Source of the DNA: Campylobacterales bacterium
GTDB lineage: Bacteria; Campylobacterota; Campylobacteria; Campylobacterales; QNZT01
Length of the DNA: 42,656 nt
Reading direction: 5' to 3'
NCBI GenBank assembly: GCA_027055005.1
Contig: JALUNR010000051.1
Span: 1 to 42,656, forward strand
Shown piece by piece: positions 14,686-22,949 of this stretch. Below the pieces are notes generated by a model, which was not told the origin of the DNA, did no database searches, and worked only from the letters and a program-made list of their open reading frames with translations. The position numbers were made by a program, and so were the translations under genes. How positions within the stretch are numbered: the stretch's first letter is position 1; the number at the start of each line of letters is the position of its first letter.

Positions 14686-15243
14686 CTACTTAACTTCATT
14701 GTAAGCTCGCTCAATAGCGGCCATGTTTGCATCTATAATTTTTTGTGGAAACTTAGCTAACACTTTTAACATAGCATTTTGAAAGTAATCTAACTCAAAC
14801 ATACTAGATACTTTCATCAAAGCCCCAAGCATTGGAGTATTTGGTATAGCTCGTCCTATCGTATCAAGTGATATTTGCATACAATCCACTACATATACTT
14901 CTTTCCCTCTTAACTTTGGAACACTATCCAAAAGTTCCTCTTTGCTTAAATGTGAAGTTATAATGTATTTTGTACTTGTCTTTTCATTTGCAGTTATATC
15001 AGCTGTAAAAACTAGTGCTGGATCTATAACCAAAACATAGTCTGGATGCATAAATTTTTCATGATTTAGTATAGGTTCTTCATCTATTCTGTTATATGCA
15101 GTCATCGCTGCACCCCTCTTTGCAGAACCATAAAATGCAAATGCTTGCACTTCTTTTCCTGTATTTGCCACAACATCAGCTAAACCTTTAGCACCTGTTA
15201 CAGCACCTTGTCCAGCTCTGCTATGCCATCTCATCTCTAGCAT
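14686..15243 (-). CDS. porG: Pyruvate:ferredoxin oxidoreductase gamma subunit
   Basis: This 185-residue gamma subunit is the first gene of the por operon. The N-terminus has the family signature RWHSRAGQGAVTGAK, and DPALVF follows near residue 96. AAGGAG lies upstream of the ATG at 15243. POR is the usual oxygen-sensitive pyruvate-oxidising enzyme of Campylobacterota, which often lack pyruvate dehydrogenase; here it would supply both acetyl-CoA and low-potential electrons. Confidence 0.93.
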   Translation of the reverse strand: MLEMRWHSRAGQGAVTGAKGLADVVANTGKEVQAFAFYGSAKRGAAMTAYNRIDEEPILNHEKFMHPDYVLVIDPALVFTADITANEKTSTKYIITSHLSKEELLDSVPKLRGKEVYVVDCMQISLDTIGRAIPNTPMLGALMKVSSMFELDYFQNAMLKVLAKFPQKIIDANMAAIERAYNEVK

Positions 15244-15444
15244 GAACTCTCCTTATATTTAGATTAAGTTACACTATGTTACATAATTACTCTTAATATT
15301 GGCTTCTTATTTTAAATAAGAAATATAATATTTTTTTATCTTTTAAATGCTTTTTTTACTTTTTAAAGATTACTAAAATAATATTTTCCAAAAGTTGTTT
15401 TTAATATTTTTACAAGTTACTTTTTGTAACAACATCAAATATAA
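15244..15444. promoter_or_regulatory. por upstream region with direct and inverted repeats
   Basis: This 201-base gap lies between porG and the end of hemA (both minus strand). It holds a direct repeat GTTACA at 15268-15273 and 15278-15283, ten bases apart (one helix turn). It also has a 19-base palindrome (TTCTTATTT-T-AAATAAGAA) at 15304-15322 and a small hairpin GTTAC-TTTTT-GTAAC near 15415-15429 beside the hemA stop. The first two may be operators for the por promoter and the last may help end hemA. I see no gene in it and cannot name a regulator. Confidence 0.4.
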
Positions 15445-16764
15445 TTACTTTCCTACCCCGCCTTTTTCAAGTAAATAATCACACTTTGTAGTATTTAAAG
15501 CTTTTTTAGCATCTAAATTTATATCAAAGATTGTTTGGGTTGACTGAACTATCAAGTCAGCTTCTGGAGTATTGGATAAGTTTTTTAAATTTATAGTGGG
15601 AATGTGTAAAAACTTTTTGAAAGTACTTTGTATGAGTTTTAAACTCTCATCTTCTTTTTCTTTATCTATAAAGCCTTTTTTTATTGCTTTTGCTAACTCC
15701 TCTCTCGCTATATTTTCAGCACGAAGTCTTATCTCTTTTATAAGTGGTTCTATTTTTAGTGAATTTATCCACTTATAAAACTCTTCTACTTGGTTTTCTA
15801 CTATCGCATAAGCTCCTGATGCATTTGTTTGTCTCTCTTTTATATTTTTATCAACTATCTCTTTAAGGTCATCAACAGCATAGATATTTATATTTTCACA
15901 ATCACACTTATCTATATCTCTTGGAACTGCTATATCAAACCAATACCTTTGAAAATTTACTTTATTTACCAACTCTTTTGTTATGATAGGCTCACTGGCT
16001 CCAGTGGCAGAAAAAAGAAGTCTGTAAGAGTTTACTATCTCTTTTAGTTTTGAAAATGGTTCTACTATGACATTTACATTTTCTATCTTTTCTGCTAAAA
16101 GTAAGGCTTTTCCTATATCTCTATTTACAAGAATTAGATTTGCTTCAGCTTTTGCCAAATGTTTTGCTACAAGTTCACCCATTTCTCCTACTCCAACAAC
16201 AACACCTGTGTATCCACCTAGATTTCCATCAAAAACTTCTTTTGCTTTTGCAACTGCAACACTTGCAACTGATACTGGATTTTTAGTAATATTTGTAGAG
16301 TTTCTTACTATTTGAGAACATTTAAAAGTATTTAACATAAGCCTTACTATATTTTGTCCACAAAAGCCATTGTCATAACTAAATCTAAAAGCATTTTTTA
16401 ACTGACCTGTTATCTGTGTTTCACCTATAACCAAACTATCAAGACTACTTCCTACCAAAAATAGATGTTTTACTGCTTCTTTGGCTTTATAAGTTTGTCC
16501 CGTTTTTTGGATTTCTTCTAAAGTAATATTTGTTTTTTGAACAAATAACTTTTCTATTTTAGATGAAATAGAGTCAAATTCACTCACATACATGATAATT
16601 TCCACTCTGTTACAAGTAGAAAGAATCGCAACTTCAAGTACTTCTTCTATCTCTAGAAGTTCCCCTTGAAAAGAAGCTAAAGATTTTTCATCATTGAAAG
16701 CTAATTTTTCACGAGTACAAATATCTGTATTTTTATGTGTATAGCTTTGTATTAAGTATTTCAT
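15445..16764 (-). CDS. hemA: Glutamyl-tRNA reductase
   Basis: This 439-residue enzyme makes glutamate-1-semialdehyde from glutamyl-tRNA, the first step of tetrapyrrole synthesis by the C5 route. The active-site Cys is C51 in LSTCNRVE. The SLVIGETQI stretch, the NADPH-binding GVGEMG and a C-terminal helical dimerisation domain complete the family pattern. It starts directly after the polyprenyl synthase stop with no gap. The heme and heme d1 needed by the nir/nor genes of this window depend on this step. H. pylori has the same neighbours (HP0239-HP0242, from memory). Confidence 0.95.
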   Translation of the reverse strand: MKYLIQSYTHKNTDICTREKLAFNDEKSLASFQGELLEIEEVLEVAILSTCNRVEIIMYVSEFDSISSKIEKLFVQKTNITLEEIQKTGQTYKAKEAVKHLFLVGSSLDSLVIGETQITGQLKNAFRFSYDNGFCGQNIVRLMLNTFKCSQIVRNSTNITKNPVSVASVAVAKAKEVFDGNLGGYTGVVVGVGEMGELVAKHLAKAEANLILVNRDIGKALLLAEKIENVNVIVEPFSKLKEIVNSYRLLFSATGASEPIITKELVNKVNFQRYWFDIAVPRDIDKCDCENINIYAVDDLKEIVDKNIKERQTNASGAYAIVENQVEEFYKWINSLKIEPLIKEIRLRAENIAREELAKAIKKGFIDKEKEDESLKLIQSTFKKFLHIPTINLKNLSNTPEADLIVQSTQTIFDINLDAKKALNTTKCDYLLEKGGVGK

Positions 16765-17664
16765 TTAAAACTCTCTTTCTATCATATCTCTTACTACTTT
16801 TTGAAGCTCAATTTGATTTTCTTCTCCCTCAACTGCTTCAAGAGCCTCTTTACCTAAAGATTTTGCTAAATCAATAGACTTTTTCAAAGCTCCACTTTGA
16901 AATACCTTTTGAAGTAACCACATCTTCTGACTTTCATCTAACTCTTTTTTAAAAAAGCTCATCACTTTTTGTTTATCTTCATCTGCAAGAGAATTTATAA
17001 GGTCTATATAGATAAGAGTTGTTTTGCCTTCTTTAAAGTCATTTAGAGCTGGTTTTCCTAGTGTTTTTTCATTTTGAATAACATCTAAAACATCATCTAT
17101 CACTTGAAAAGCAAGTCCAAGATTTTTTCCATAAATTGCATACTTTTGTTCATCTTTTCCTGCTAGATTAGCAGAACACTTTGCAGTAGCTTCTATGAGG
17201 ACTGCTGTTTTTTTGTATATCATATCAAAGTACTTATCTTTATCTAAATTTATATTTTTAGAAAGCTCTACATCTAAAAGCTCACCTTGGCTCAAAAGTG
17301 CAACTGCATTTGCAATAGTGCTTGAGATAGTTAAGTTAAAATCAACCAACTTTTCATAAGCTTTTGAGTATAAAATATCTCCTAGCATAATGGCACTTTT
17401 ATTCCCAAATATAGCATTTATACTATCAACTCCTCTACGAGTTGAAGCATCATCTATCACATCATCATGAAGTAAACTTGCAGCATGAATAAGCTCTATG
17501 ATAGAGGCTAGTTTTATACTTTCTTCACTCTCTCCTGCTATCTTTAAGACTAGCTTTGCACGGAGTCTTTTCCCTGCTGGAACTTTTTTATAAAGCTCTA
17601 CTATTTCATCTCCACACTCAAATACAATACTTTGCATCGACCTCTCAATTTTGTCTAAACTCAC
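16765..17664 (-). CDS. ispB: Polyprenyl diphosphate synthase
   Basis: This 299-residue trans-prenyltransferase extends farnesyl diphosphate with isopentenyl diphosphate to make the side chain of menaquinone. The two Asp-rich magnesium sites are LLHDDVIDD (DDxxD at D67-D71) followed by STRRG, and FQVIDDVLD in the second half. The GKRLR start of the IPP-binding region is at about 31-35. The start is GTG, overlapping the stop of the upstream hypothetical gene by four bases (GTGA). Chain length cannot be read safely from sequence; octaprenyl is the family annotation in H. pylori. Confidence 0.88.
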   Translation of the reverse strand: MSLDKIERSMQSIVFECGDEIVELYKKVPAGKRLRAKLVLKIAGESEESIKLASIIELIHAASLLHDDVIDDASTRRGVDSINAIFGNKSAIMLGDILYSKAYEKLVDFNLTISSTIANAVALLSQGELLDVELSKNINLDKDKYFDMIYKKTAVLIEATAKCSANLAGKDEQKYAIYGKNLGLAFQVIDDVLDVIQNEKTLGKPALNDFKEGKTTLIYIDLINSLADEDKQKVMSFFKKELDESQKMWLLQKVFQSGALKKSIDLAKSLGKEALEAVEGEENQIELQKVVRDMIEREF

Positions 17665-18068
17665 TTAAACCTCACTTCCATACGACTTTTTGGATCTCTT
17701 ATATTTACATCTAAAGTCGCTTTTTTATTTTTAAATTTTTTAAATATTATTAAAGCAAATGCTTGATTTTTTATCCCCTGAAAATCCCCTATCAAGTTTA
17801 TCTTCACTGTATTTCTTTTGTATCTACTTTCCAAAAGATATTGTTTTTTAAATCCTTCATAATCTACCAACAAAACCAATTTTTTACCACTATATAAAGT
17901 CCATCTAAACTTTAGCTTACCATCACTTTTTTTTGTTGGAAGATAATCTTTTTTTATACTTATATTTACTACTTCATCCTTTTTTAAAGTGTAGCTGTAA
18001 GTATAGCTCCAAAATGAACTCTCACTCCACAACAATATAGGAAAAAGCAGTAAAAAAACTCTATTCAT
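17661..18068 (-). CDS. Unknown exported protein
   Basis: This 135-residue protein has a signal peptide of about 16 residues (MNRVFLLLFPILLWSES) and a mature domain rich in Lys, Tyr and Phe that looks all-beta. It has no Cys and no recognised motif. It overlaps the DUF2018 gene by eight bases and the prenyl synthase gene by four, so all are one transcript. It occupies the position of HP0241 in the H. pylori order. Function unknown. Confidence 0.72.
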   Translation of the reverse strand: MNRVFLLLFPILLWSESSFWSYTYSYTLKKDEVVNISIKKDYLPTKKSDGKLKFRWTLYSGKKLVLLVDYEGFKKQYLLESRYKRNTVKINLIGDFQGIKNQAFALIIFKKFKNKKATLDVNIRDPKSRMEVRFK

Positions 18069-18345
18069 TTTGTGTTAAAATTTGCCCCATTCCATCTACA
18101 AGCAGATCCATAGTTCTATCATCTATCTTTGCTTGATTTTCAAATGAATAGTTTCTAACAATTTGAACAATATCTTTATCTTCTCCCATCATATCCTCTA
18201 AAAGTAGCTCTAGTGCTGCCATATATCTTATGTTTTGATATAAATGCTCATCTACTAGATTTTGGTTCGCATTAAATACTATATCCATATACTTTTTTCT
18301 TGGACTTCCACCAAAAAGTGGATCATTTTCTAACTCTTCTAACAT
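18061..18345 (-). CDS. DUF2018 family protein (HP0242-like)
   Basis: This 94-residue all-helical acidic protein has NDPLFGGSPRKKYMDIVFNA near its start, then helices with LELLLEDMMGE and a C-terminal DRTMDLLVDGMGQIL. It resembles H. pylori HP0242, the intertwined helical dimer that defines DUF2018, a family I know only from Campylobacterota. The resemblance is from memory, but the neighbours (hypothetical, prenyl synthase, hemA) also match the H. pylori order. Cellular role unknown. It is the first gene of the hemA transcript. Confidence 0.75.
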   Translation of the reverse strand: MLEELENDPLFGGSPRKKYMDIVFNANQNLVDEHLYQNIRYMAALELLLEDMMGEDKDIVQIVRNYSFENQAKIDDRTMDLLVDGMGQILTQNE

Positions 18346-18405
18346 TTCTTCCCCTTAACGAAATTTGGCTACAATAATAGCTAAAATTAACTTTAAAGGC
18401 TTTTT

Positions 18406-18564
18406 ATGGACAAAAATAAGATAGGATTTTATCTCTTGATAATATTTTTTGTTAGTACAATTCTCTATATATTCGCTGCACCTATATTTATAATAGATAA
18501 TATTAATAAAGATGCAAAAAGACCTAAGAGTGAGAGAGTTTATTCACATCATAAAGTTAAATAA
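18406..18564 (+). CDS. Small single-TM protein, divergent from DUF2018
   Basis: A 52-residue frame has AAAGG six bases before the ATG. A short basic N-terminus (MDKNKIG) is followed by a membrane helix (about 8-30) and a charged tail with SHHKVK. It is the only plus-strand gene in a long minus-strand stretch, with its own upstream gap of 60 bases and its own terminator-like palindrome. Those signals make it likely to be real, although no family is recognised. Confidence 0.55.
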   Translation: MDKNKIGFYLLIIFFVSTILYIFAAPIFIIDNINKDAKRPKSERVYSHHKVK

Positions 18565-18579
18565 AAGATTTTATTTAAC
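18556..18579. terminator. Perfect palindrome between convergent gene ends
   Basis: GTTAAATAAAA and TTTTATTTAAC form a perfect 11-bp inverted repeat separated by GA. It covers the stop codons of both the small plus-strand gene and dusB, so it can end both transcripts. It has no G-C core, so the hairpin would be weak. Confidence 0.5.
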
Positions 18580-19510
18580 TAAAAAACTCCTCGATATACC
18601 CTCTCATGATATCTCTATTATTAGTTCTATTTACTCTATCTCTAAAGGAACTGGCAAGTGGAAAGTTTTTTGAGTAGGTATGGAGGTGCTTTCTAAATAT
18701 AGCAACTCCCAAATCCCCATAAACTTCTAGCATAGAGTTGAAGTGTTCTAGTATAATCTCTTTGATTTTATCTTTTTTTACGACCTCTAAATCATTTTTG
18801 ATTTGATAAAATATCCAAGGATTTCCAACTGCTCCTCTTCCTATCATAACTGCATCAGATCCAGTTATCTCTTTTACCTCTTTGTATTTTTGTAAAGAGT
18901 TTATATCTCCATTTGCTACAACGGGGATTGATACTGCTTGTTTTGCATCGGCTATGGAATTGTAGTCGATTCTGTCTGGTTTGTATTTGTCAGATCTTGT
19001 TCTTCCGTGTAGAGTTATCCAGTCTGCCCCACTTTGTTCCACTACTTTTGCTATCTCTTTTGGATATTTACTTTCAAATCCTAATCGACTTTTAACTGAG
19101 AGGTATCTTTTGTTTGAGTATTTCTTTATAGTTTCTATCAGTCTTCCCATTTTTGGCAAATCTTTTAAAAGTGAGCTGCCTGAGCCGTGATTTACCACTT
19201 TTGGGACTGGGCAACCACAATTTAAATCTATGCCATCTATACCATCCATATCATTTAAAAGTAAAACTGCTTGTTTGATTGTTTCTTCACTATTTCCTGC
19301 GATTTGAACTATATATGGGTCTTCATTAGGAGCTTTTTCTAGCATTCTTAAAGTTTTGGTTGAGTGGTGTATAAAAGCATTTGAGCTTATCATTTCACTA
19401 ACAGTTACATCTACACCAAACTTTTTAACCACTTGTCTAAAAGGTAGATCAGTATATCCAGCAAGTGGAGCTAAAAAGAGTAGATCTTTTTTTGAAAAAT
19501 CTATCTTCAT
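18575..19510 (-). CDS. dusB: tRNA-dihydrouridine synthase, DusB-like
   Basis: This 311-residue FMN enzyme reduces uridines in tRNA to dihydrouridine. Signatures are FLAPLAGYTDLPFR at the start of the TIM barrel, DLNCGCPVPKV with the catalytic Cys, KSRLGF, LHGRTR and VMIGRGAVGNPW. I chose the ATG at 19510 (MKIDF); the longer frame begins with TTG at 19531 inside the previous gene. It lies 13 bases after the membrane-protein gene. C. jejuni has the same order around Cj0123c-Cj0127c, from memory. Confidence 0.92.
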   Translation of the reverse strand: MKIDFSKKDLLFLAPLAGYTDLPFRQVVKKFGVDVTVSEMISSNAFIHHSTKTLRMLEKAPNEDPYIVQIAGNSEETIKQAVLLLNDMDGIDGIDLNCGCPVPKVVNHGSGSSLLKDLPKMGRLIETIKKYSNKRYLSVKSRLGFESKYPKEIAKVVEQSGADWITLHGRTRSDKYKPDRIDYNSIADAKQAVSIPVVANGDINSLQKYKEVKEITGSDAVMIGRGAVGNPWIFYQIKNDLEVVKKDKIKEIILEHFNSMLEVYGDLGVAIFRKHLHTYSKNFPLASSFRDRVNRTNNRDIMRGYIEEFFS

Positions 19511-19523
19511 ACTGCTTTGTAAA

Positions 19524-20528
19524 CTATACAAACATATCTATGTCGAAGTTTTTACCGTTATCTTTTAAAAATAGTAAGTGTTTGTATTTTGTGTACTCTT
19601 TTTTTCCTGAGTTATCTAAAAAGTCTCTCACTTTATCTATCATTTGAAGATCAAACATAGTATAAAGATAAGCATCTGCACCATTTTCAGGGAATTTAGC
19701 TATCAATTGTATCGCAAATTTTACTCTCTCATCAGGAGAAAGTTTATCTTTTAGTTTTTTTACAAGTTCTATCAAATCATGAGAATCAAAGTTAAGCTCT
19801 TCAGAATAATCTAGTATTTTATCATTTGAAAGCTCAAAATCCTTTTCACCTATTCTATCTATAAGCTTATATAAAATCTCTTTTGTCATTTTTACATTGT
19901 ATTTTTGAAGTTCACTTATAGGAGAATACTCAGCCATAGCTACTGATGCTTTTTTGAGTAACTCTTCATCCTTACATTTTTTTAAGATAGTAGCAGCATA
20001 ACTTTTATCAACTCTAAGCATATTTTCATAATTTTTAATCATCAAAGCATTATCAGGTTGTAGTCCAAACTTCGATAAGTCAAGTACATTACCTTCATAA
20101 ACTTTTTGTTTAGCTTCTAAAATATCTTCTATACCATCATCATGAATCCTATAACCACTATATCTTTTTGGATCTATATTTAACAGTGGTAAAACTTTTC
20201 CTGGTAACTTAAATATTTCACTCTTATATTCATTGTTACTTATTTTTTTACCAAGTAATGCTCTTTTTTCATTTTCAAGAAATTTTATAGCATCATTTTT
20301 TATTTTTTTCAACCTAAAAAAGCCAAGAGTCCCATAAAACATAAGATGGATTATTGTAAAAATATAAAGAATTGCCATAGGTAGAACGACCCATACAGCT
20401 ATTGGCAATGAAGGTATAGTTATTCCTGCAACTGTTAACGAATATGTAGCATCTGTTAAACTATAAACATATAATCCAGTAGCTATTACTAATACTAAGC
20501 CAAAAAGTAAATATTTTTTAAATCCCAT
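19524..20528 (-). CDS. Unknown conserved membrane protein
   Basis: This 334-residue protein has two N-terminal membrane helices (about 5-23 and 42-70). A large, lysine-rich, mainly helical cytoplasmic part follows (about 75-334), with repeated short helical segments that could be a solenoid. No catalytic motif is seen. It sits between dksA-like and dusB, as in the Cj0124c position of C. jejuni, so it is a conserved Campylobacterota protein of unknown role rather than a recent arrival. Confidence 0.75.
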   Translation of the reverse strand: MGFKKYLLFGLVLVIATGLYVYSLTDATYSLTVAGITIPSLPIAVWVVLPMAILYIFTIIHLMFYGTLGFFRLKKIKNDAIKFLENEKRALLGKKISNNEYKSEIFKLPGKVLPLLNIDPKRYSGYRIHDDGIEDILEAKQKVYEGNVLDLSKFGLQPDNALMIKNYENMLRVDKSYAATILKKCKDEELLKKASVAMAEYSPISELQKYNVKMTKEILYKLIDRIGEKDFELSNDKILDYSEELNFDSHDLIELVKKLKDKLSPDERVKFAIQLIAKFPENGADAYLYTMFDLQMIDKVRDFLDNSGKKEYTKYKHLLFLKDNGKNFDIDMFV

Positions 20529-20537
20529 TGTATTCCT

Positions 20538-20891
20538 TTAAATAGTTGTCTTTTCTACTATTTCTCTACATACTATACAATATCTCGCCTGAGGTTTGAC
20601 TTTAAGTCTTTCTATTCCTATTTCTTCTTCACACATTTCACAAATAGCATATGTTCCTTCATCTATTTTACTTAAAGCATACTCTATCTCATCAAGTTCT
20701 TTTGACTGTTTTTTTGTCAAAGTTTCTTCAAGTGCTGTATCTATTGTTATTGTTGCCAAATCAGCATCATCACTTGTTTCACTACTTTTTAACTCCCCTA
20801 TTTCACTTTTATACTCTACAATATTTTTTAAAATCTGCTCTTTTCTATCAAGCAAAATTCTTTTAAACATTTTTAATTCATTTTCATTCAT
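20538..20891 (-). CDS. dksA: DksA/TraR-type zinc-finger regulator
   Basis: This 117-residue transcription factor of the DksA family acts in the RNA polymerase secondary channel with ppGpp. Two coiled-coil helices are joined by a tip with D41-x2-D44-x-A46, matching the D-x-x-D-x-A of E. coli DksA. A C4 zinc finger follows with C84, C87, C105 and C108. It is shorter than E. coli DksA (151 residues), as is usual in Campylobacterota. The gap upstream holds an AT-rich inverted repeat (AAAATTAT/ATAATTTT, about 20950-20974) that may end rlmH. Confidence 0.85.
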   Translation of the reverse strand: MNENELKMFKRILLDRKEQILKNIVEYKSEIGELKSSETSDDADLATITIDTALEETLTKKQSKELDEIEYALSKIDEGTYAICEMCEEEIGIERLKVKPQARYCIVCREIVEKTTI

Positions 20892-20993
20892 CTTATACTC
20901 CTCAAAAATTGTTTTAAAGTTATATCAAATATTTTGTTAAACTTAACTTTAAAATTATTATATAAATATAATTTTACTTTAAGATTATATGCT

Positions 20994-21446
20994 TTACTTA
21001 TGATATGGATGAGAATTGATTATAGTATAAGCTCTATATATTTGCTCATAGAGTATAACTTTGGCTATTTTATGGCTAAAAGTTAAGGAACTTAGTGAAA
21101 TAACTCTATCACATTTATTTAAAAACTCTTTTTCAAACCCATATGCCCCACCTATAAAAAAGTTTATATTTGCATTATTTTCAAATATTTTTGCAAACTC
21201 AAAACTATCTAAAGCTTTTGCATCCGGATGCAAAGCAATATTATAACCTTTTAAAAGTGGAGTAAATGTGTCAGTATAACTCTTCTTAGCCAACTCCTTG
21301 GTTTGGTTTTGTGAAAAAGCGATTTTATTGTTAAAGATTGATTTATAAGTTAAAGAAGAGTACTTACTTATCATTTTTTGATAATTTTTTAATATAGGTT
21401 CAAATTCATCTTTTGAGTTTTTTTCAATCGCATAGATACAAATCAC
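20994..21446 (-). CDS. rlmH: 23S rRNA pseudouridine-1915 N3-methyltransferase
   Basis: This 150-residue SPOUT-class methyltransferase modifies pseudouridine 1915 in helix 69 of 23S rRNA. The knotted SAM-binding part has FFIGGAYGF and SLSSLTFSH, and the protein ends in the family's YRAYTIINSHPYHK. I chose the GTG at 21446, which has AAGGTGG six bases upstream. Its first codons overlap the end of the thiE-like gene by 23 bases in another frame. Neighbours accD and dksA-like are the usual ones in C. jejuni and H. pylori. Confidence 0.9.
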   Translation of the reverse strand: MICIYAIEKNSKDEFEPILKNYQKMISKYSSLTYKSIFNNKIAFSQNQTKELAKKSYTDTFTPLLKGYNIALHPDAKALDSFEFAKIFENNANINFFIGGAYGFEKEFLNKCDRVISLSSLTFSHKIAKVILYEQIYRAYTIINSHPYHK

Positions 21447-22005
21447 TACCAACCACCTTATACTTAGCAAAATCTATCTCATCACTGACTTTTACCCCAC
21501 CTATAATAGCAACTGGATGAGTACTAAGTAATGCTAACTCTTTTATTTTTTCCCCTAAAACTTCTTTTATATCTTTTTTAGTTGAAGTATCTCTATATGC
21601 TCCAAGTCCTATGTAGTCTATATCAAGGGTGTTTGCTAAAAGTATTTCTTCTTTGTTGTGAGTTGATAGTCCTAAAGTTTTTCTACCTATTTGGTTTCTT
21701 ACTTTTTTAACTGCATTTTCAAAATCTTTATCGACTTCTTTTAAATCCTCTTGTCCCAAATGAACTCCATCACAAAAAAGAGCTAACTCTATATCATCAT
21801 TTACTAAAACTTTTCCGTCAAAGTTAGCTTTTAGCTTCATGATTGAGTCTATTTTACTGTCAATATCATTTACTTTATCTCGGTATTGGATGATTTTTGC
21901 ATTGTGTTTTTTACAGATTTGTAAAAACTCATCTATGGATTTGTTGCCCATTTTTTGATTTAGTTCAAAATCATATAGGGCATATAAGTCAGCTAACACT
22001 CTCAC
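21424..22005 (-). CDS. thiE: Thiamine-phosphate synthase-like protein
   Basis: This 193-residue ThiE/TenI-fold protein would couple HMP-PP and thiazole phosphate to thiamine phosphate. The family motifs are present: [39 protein letters not shown] and AIIGGV. It stops right after the GSD that corresponds to the conserved G-A-D-G near the end, so the last helix of typical ThiE (about 210 residues) is missing. TenI-like function is therefore possible. The GTG start lies inside accD, giving a 17-base overlap, and the end overlaps rlmH. This gene is not between accD and rlmH in C. jejuni or H. pylori as I recall them. Confidence 0.78.
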   Translation of the reverse strand: MRVLADLYALYDFELNQKMGNKSIDEFLQICKKHNAKIIQYRDKVNDIDSKIDSIMKLKANFDGKVLVNDDIELALFCDGVHLGQEDLKEVDKDFENAVKKVRNQIGRKTLGLSTHNKEEILLANTLDIDYIGLGAYRDTSTKKDIKEVLGEKIKELALLSTHPVAIIGGVKVSDEIDFAKYKVVGSDLYLCD

Positions 22006-22855
22006 TCAAATCCATGTTTGCCGAGAAGTATTTTAAAGTTTGAGAAACTCTATATTTTAACTCAGTTCTTTTTACTACCATATCTAAAAAACCGTGTTCT
22101 AGTAAAAACTCAGCTGTTTGAAATCCTTCAGGAAGTTCTGCACCGATAGTTTGTTTGATAACTCTTTGTCCTGCAAATCCTATCAAAGCTCCAGGCTCAG
22201 CAATAATCATATCTCCTAGCATTGCAAAAGAAGCACTTACTCCTCCCATAGTAGGGTCTGTTAGTATTGAGATATATGGTAGGTTGTGTTTTGCAAGTTT
22301 TTTTAGTGCAGCTGAAGTTTTTGCCATTTGCATAAGTGAGTAGGTACTTTCTTGCATCCTAGCTCCTCCACTAGCACTTATGATAACAACACCTTGTTTT
22401 TTTTCTATCGCTCTGTTTACTGCTCTTACTATCTTTTCACCCTCTACTGATCCTAAACTTCCGCCCATAAAGTTAAAGTCAAATACTACTAGTTGAGCTG
22501 GAATTGAGTTTATAGTGCACTCTCCACTTACAACTGAGCTTTTTCTATTTGTCTTTTTTTCATTCTCTTCTATTCTTTTTTTATACGATTTTTTATCTAC
22601 AAATTTTAGAGGATCTGTTGGAATAAGGTTTGCATCCATCTCTACAAAAGTTCCTTCATCAGCTAAGAGTTCTATTCTTCTTTGCTGCCCTATTCGAAAG
22701 TGATATTCACATTTTGGGCAGACATTTTGATTGTTATCAACCTCTTTATAGTACATCAAAGAGTTACATTTTTTACATTTTACCCAGTGAGATGGTGCTT
22801 CATTTTTAGTTGGTTGCTCTTTTCTAAAATTTTTAAAAAGATTACTAAAGTTCAT
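21989..22855 (-). CDS. accD: Acetyl-CoA carboxylase carboxyltransferase beta subunit
   Basis: This 288-residue subunit of the carboxyltransferase makes malonyl-CoA for fatty acid synthesis together with AccA (not in the window). An N-terminal zinc ribbon has C27, C30, C46 and C49. The crotonase-fold part carries [16 protein letters not shown] and GFAGQRV. GAGGA five bases before the ATG at 22855 decides the start over an ATG four codons upstream, because that Shine-Dalgarno lies inside those codons. Coupled to the thiE-like gene by overlap. Confidence 0.95.
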   Translation of the reverse strand: MNFSNLFKNFRKEQPTKNEAPSHWVKCKKCNSLMYYKEVDNNQNVCPKCEYHFRIGQQRRIELLADEGTFVEMDANLIPTDPLKFVDKKSYKKRIEENEKKTNRKSSVVSGECTINSIPAQLVVFDFNFMGGSLGSVEGEKIVRAVNRAIEKKQGVVIISASGGARMQESTYSLMQMAKTSAALKKLAKHNLPYISILTDPTMGGVSASFAMLGDMIIAEPGALIGFAGQRVIKQTIGAELPEGFQTAEFLLEHGFLDMVVKRTELKYRVSQTLKYFSANMDLSESVS

Positions 22856-22949
22856 AATAGTCCTCATTTAATATATTTAATTTTGCTAGTATATGCTTTG
22901 TTTACTTAAGAGAAACTCATAAATTTGGACTGAGACTAATCTCAATCCT

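Noticed and set aside
20892-20993. Small RNA gene or operator in the AT-rich gap after rlmH
   Set aside because: Only A/T inverted repeats are present, which arise easily at this base composition; no promoter plus terminator pair is clear.
21424-22005. thiE-like gene as a pseudogene
   Set aside because: The frame is intact, all main motifs are present and it is translationally coupled on both sides; only the last helix is missing.
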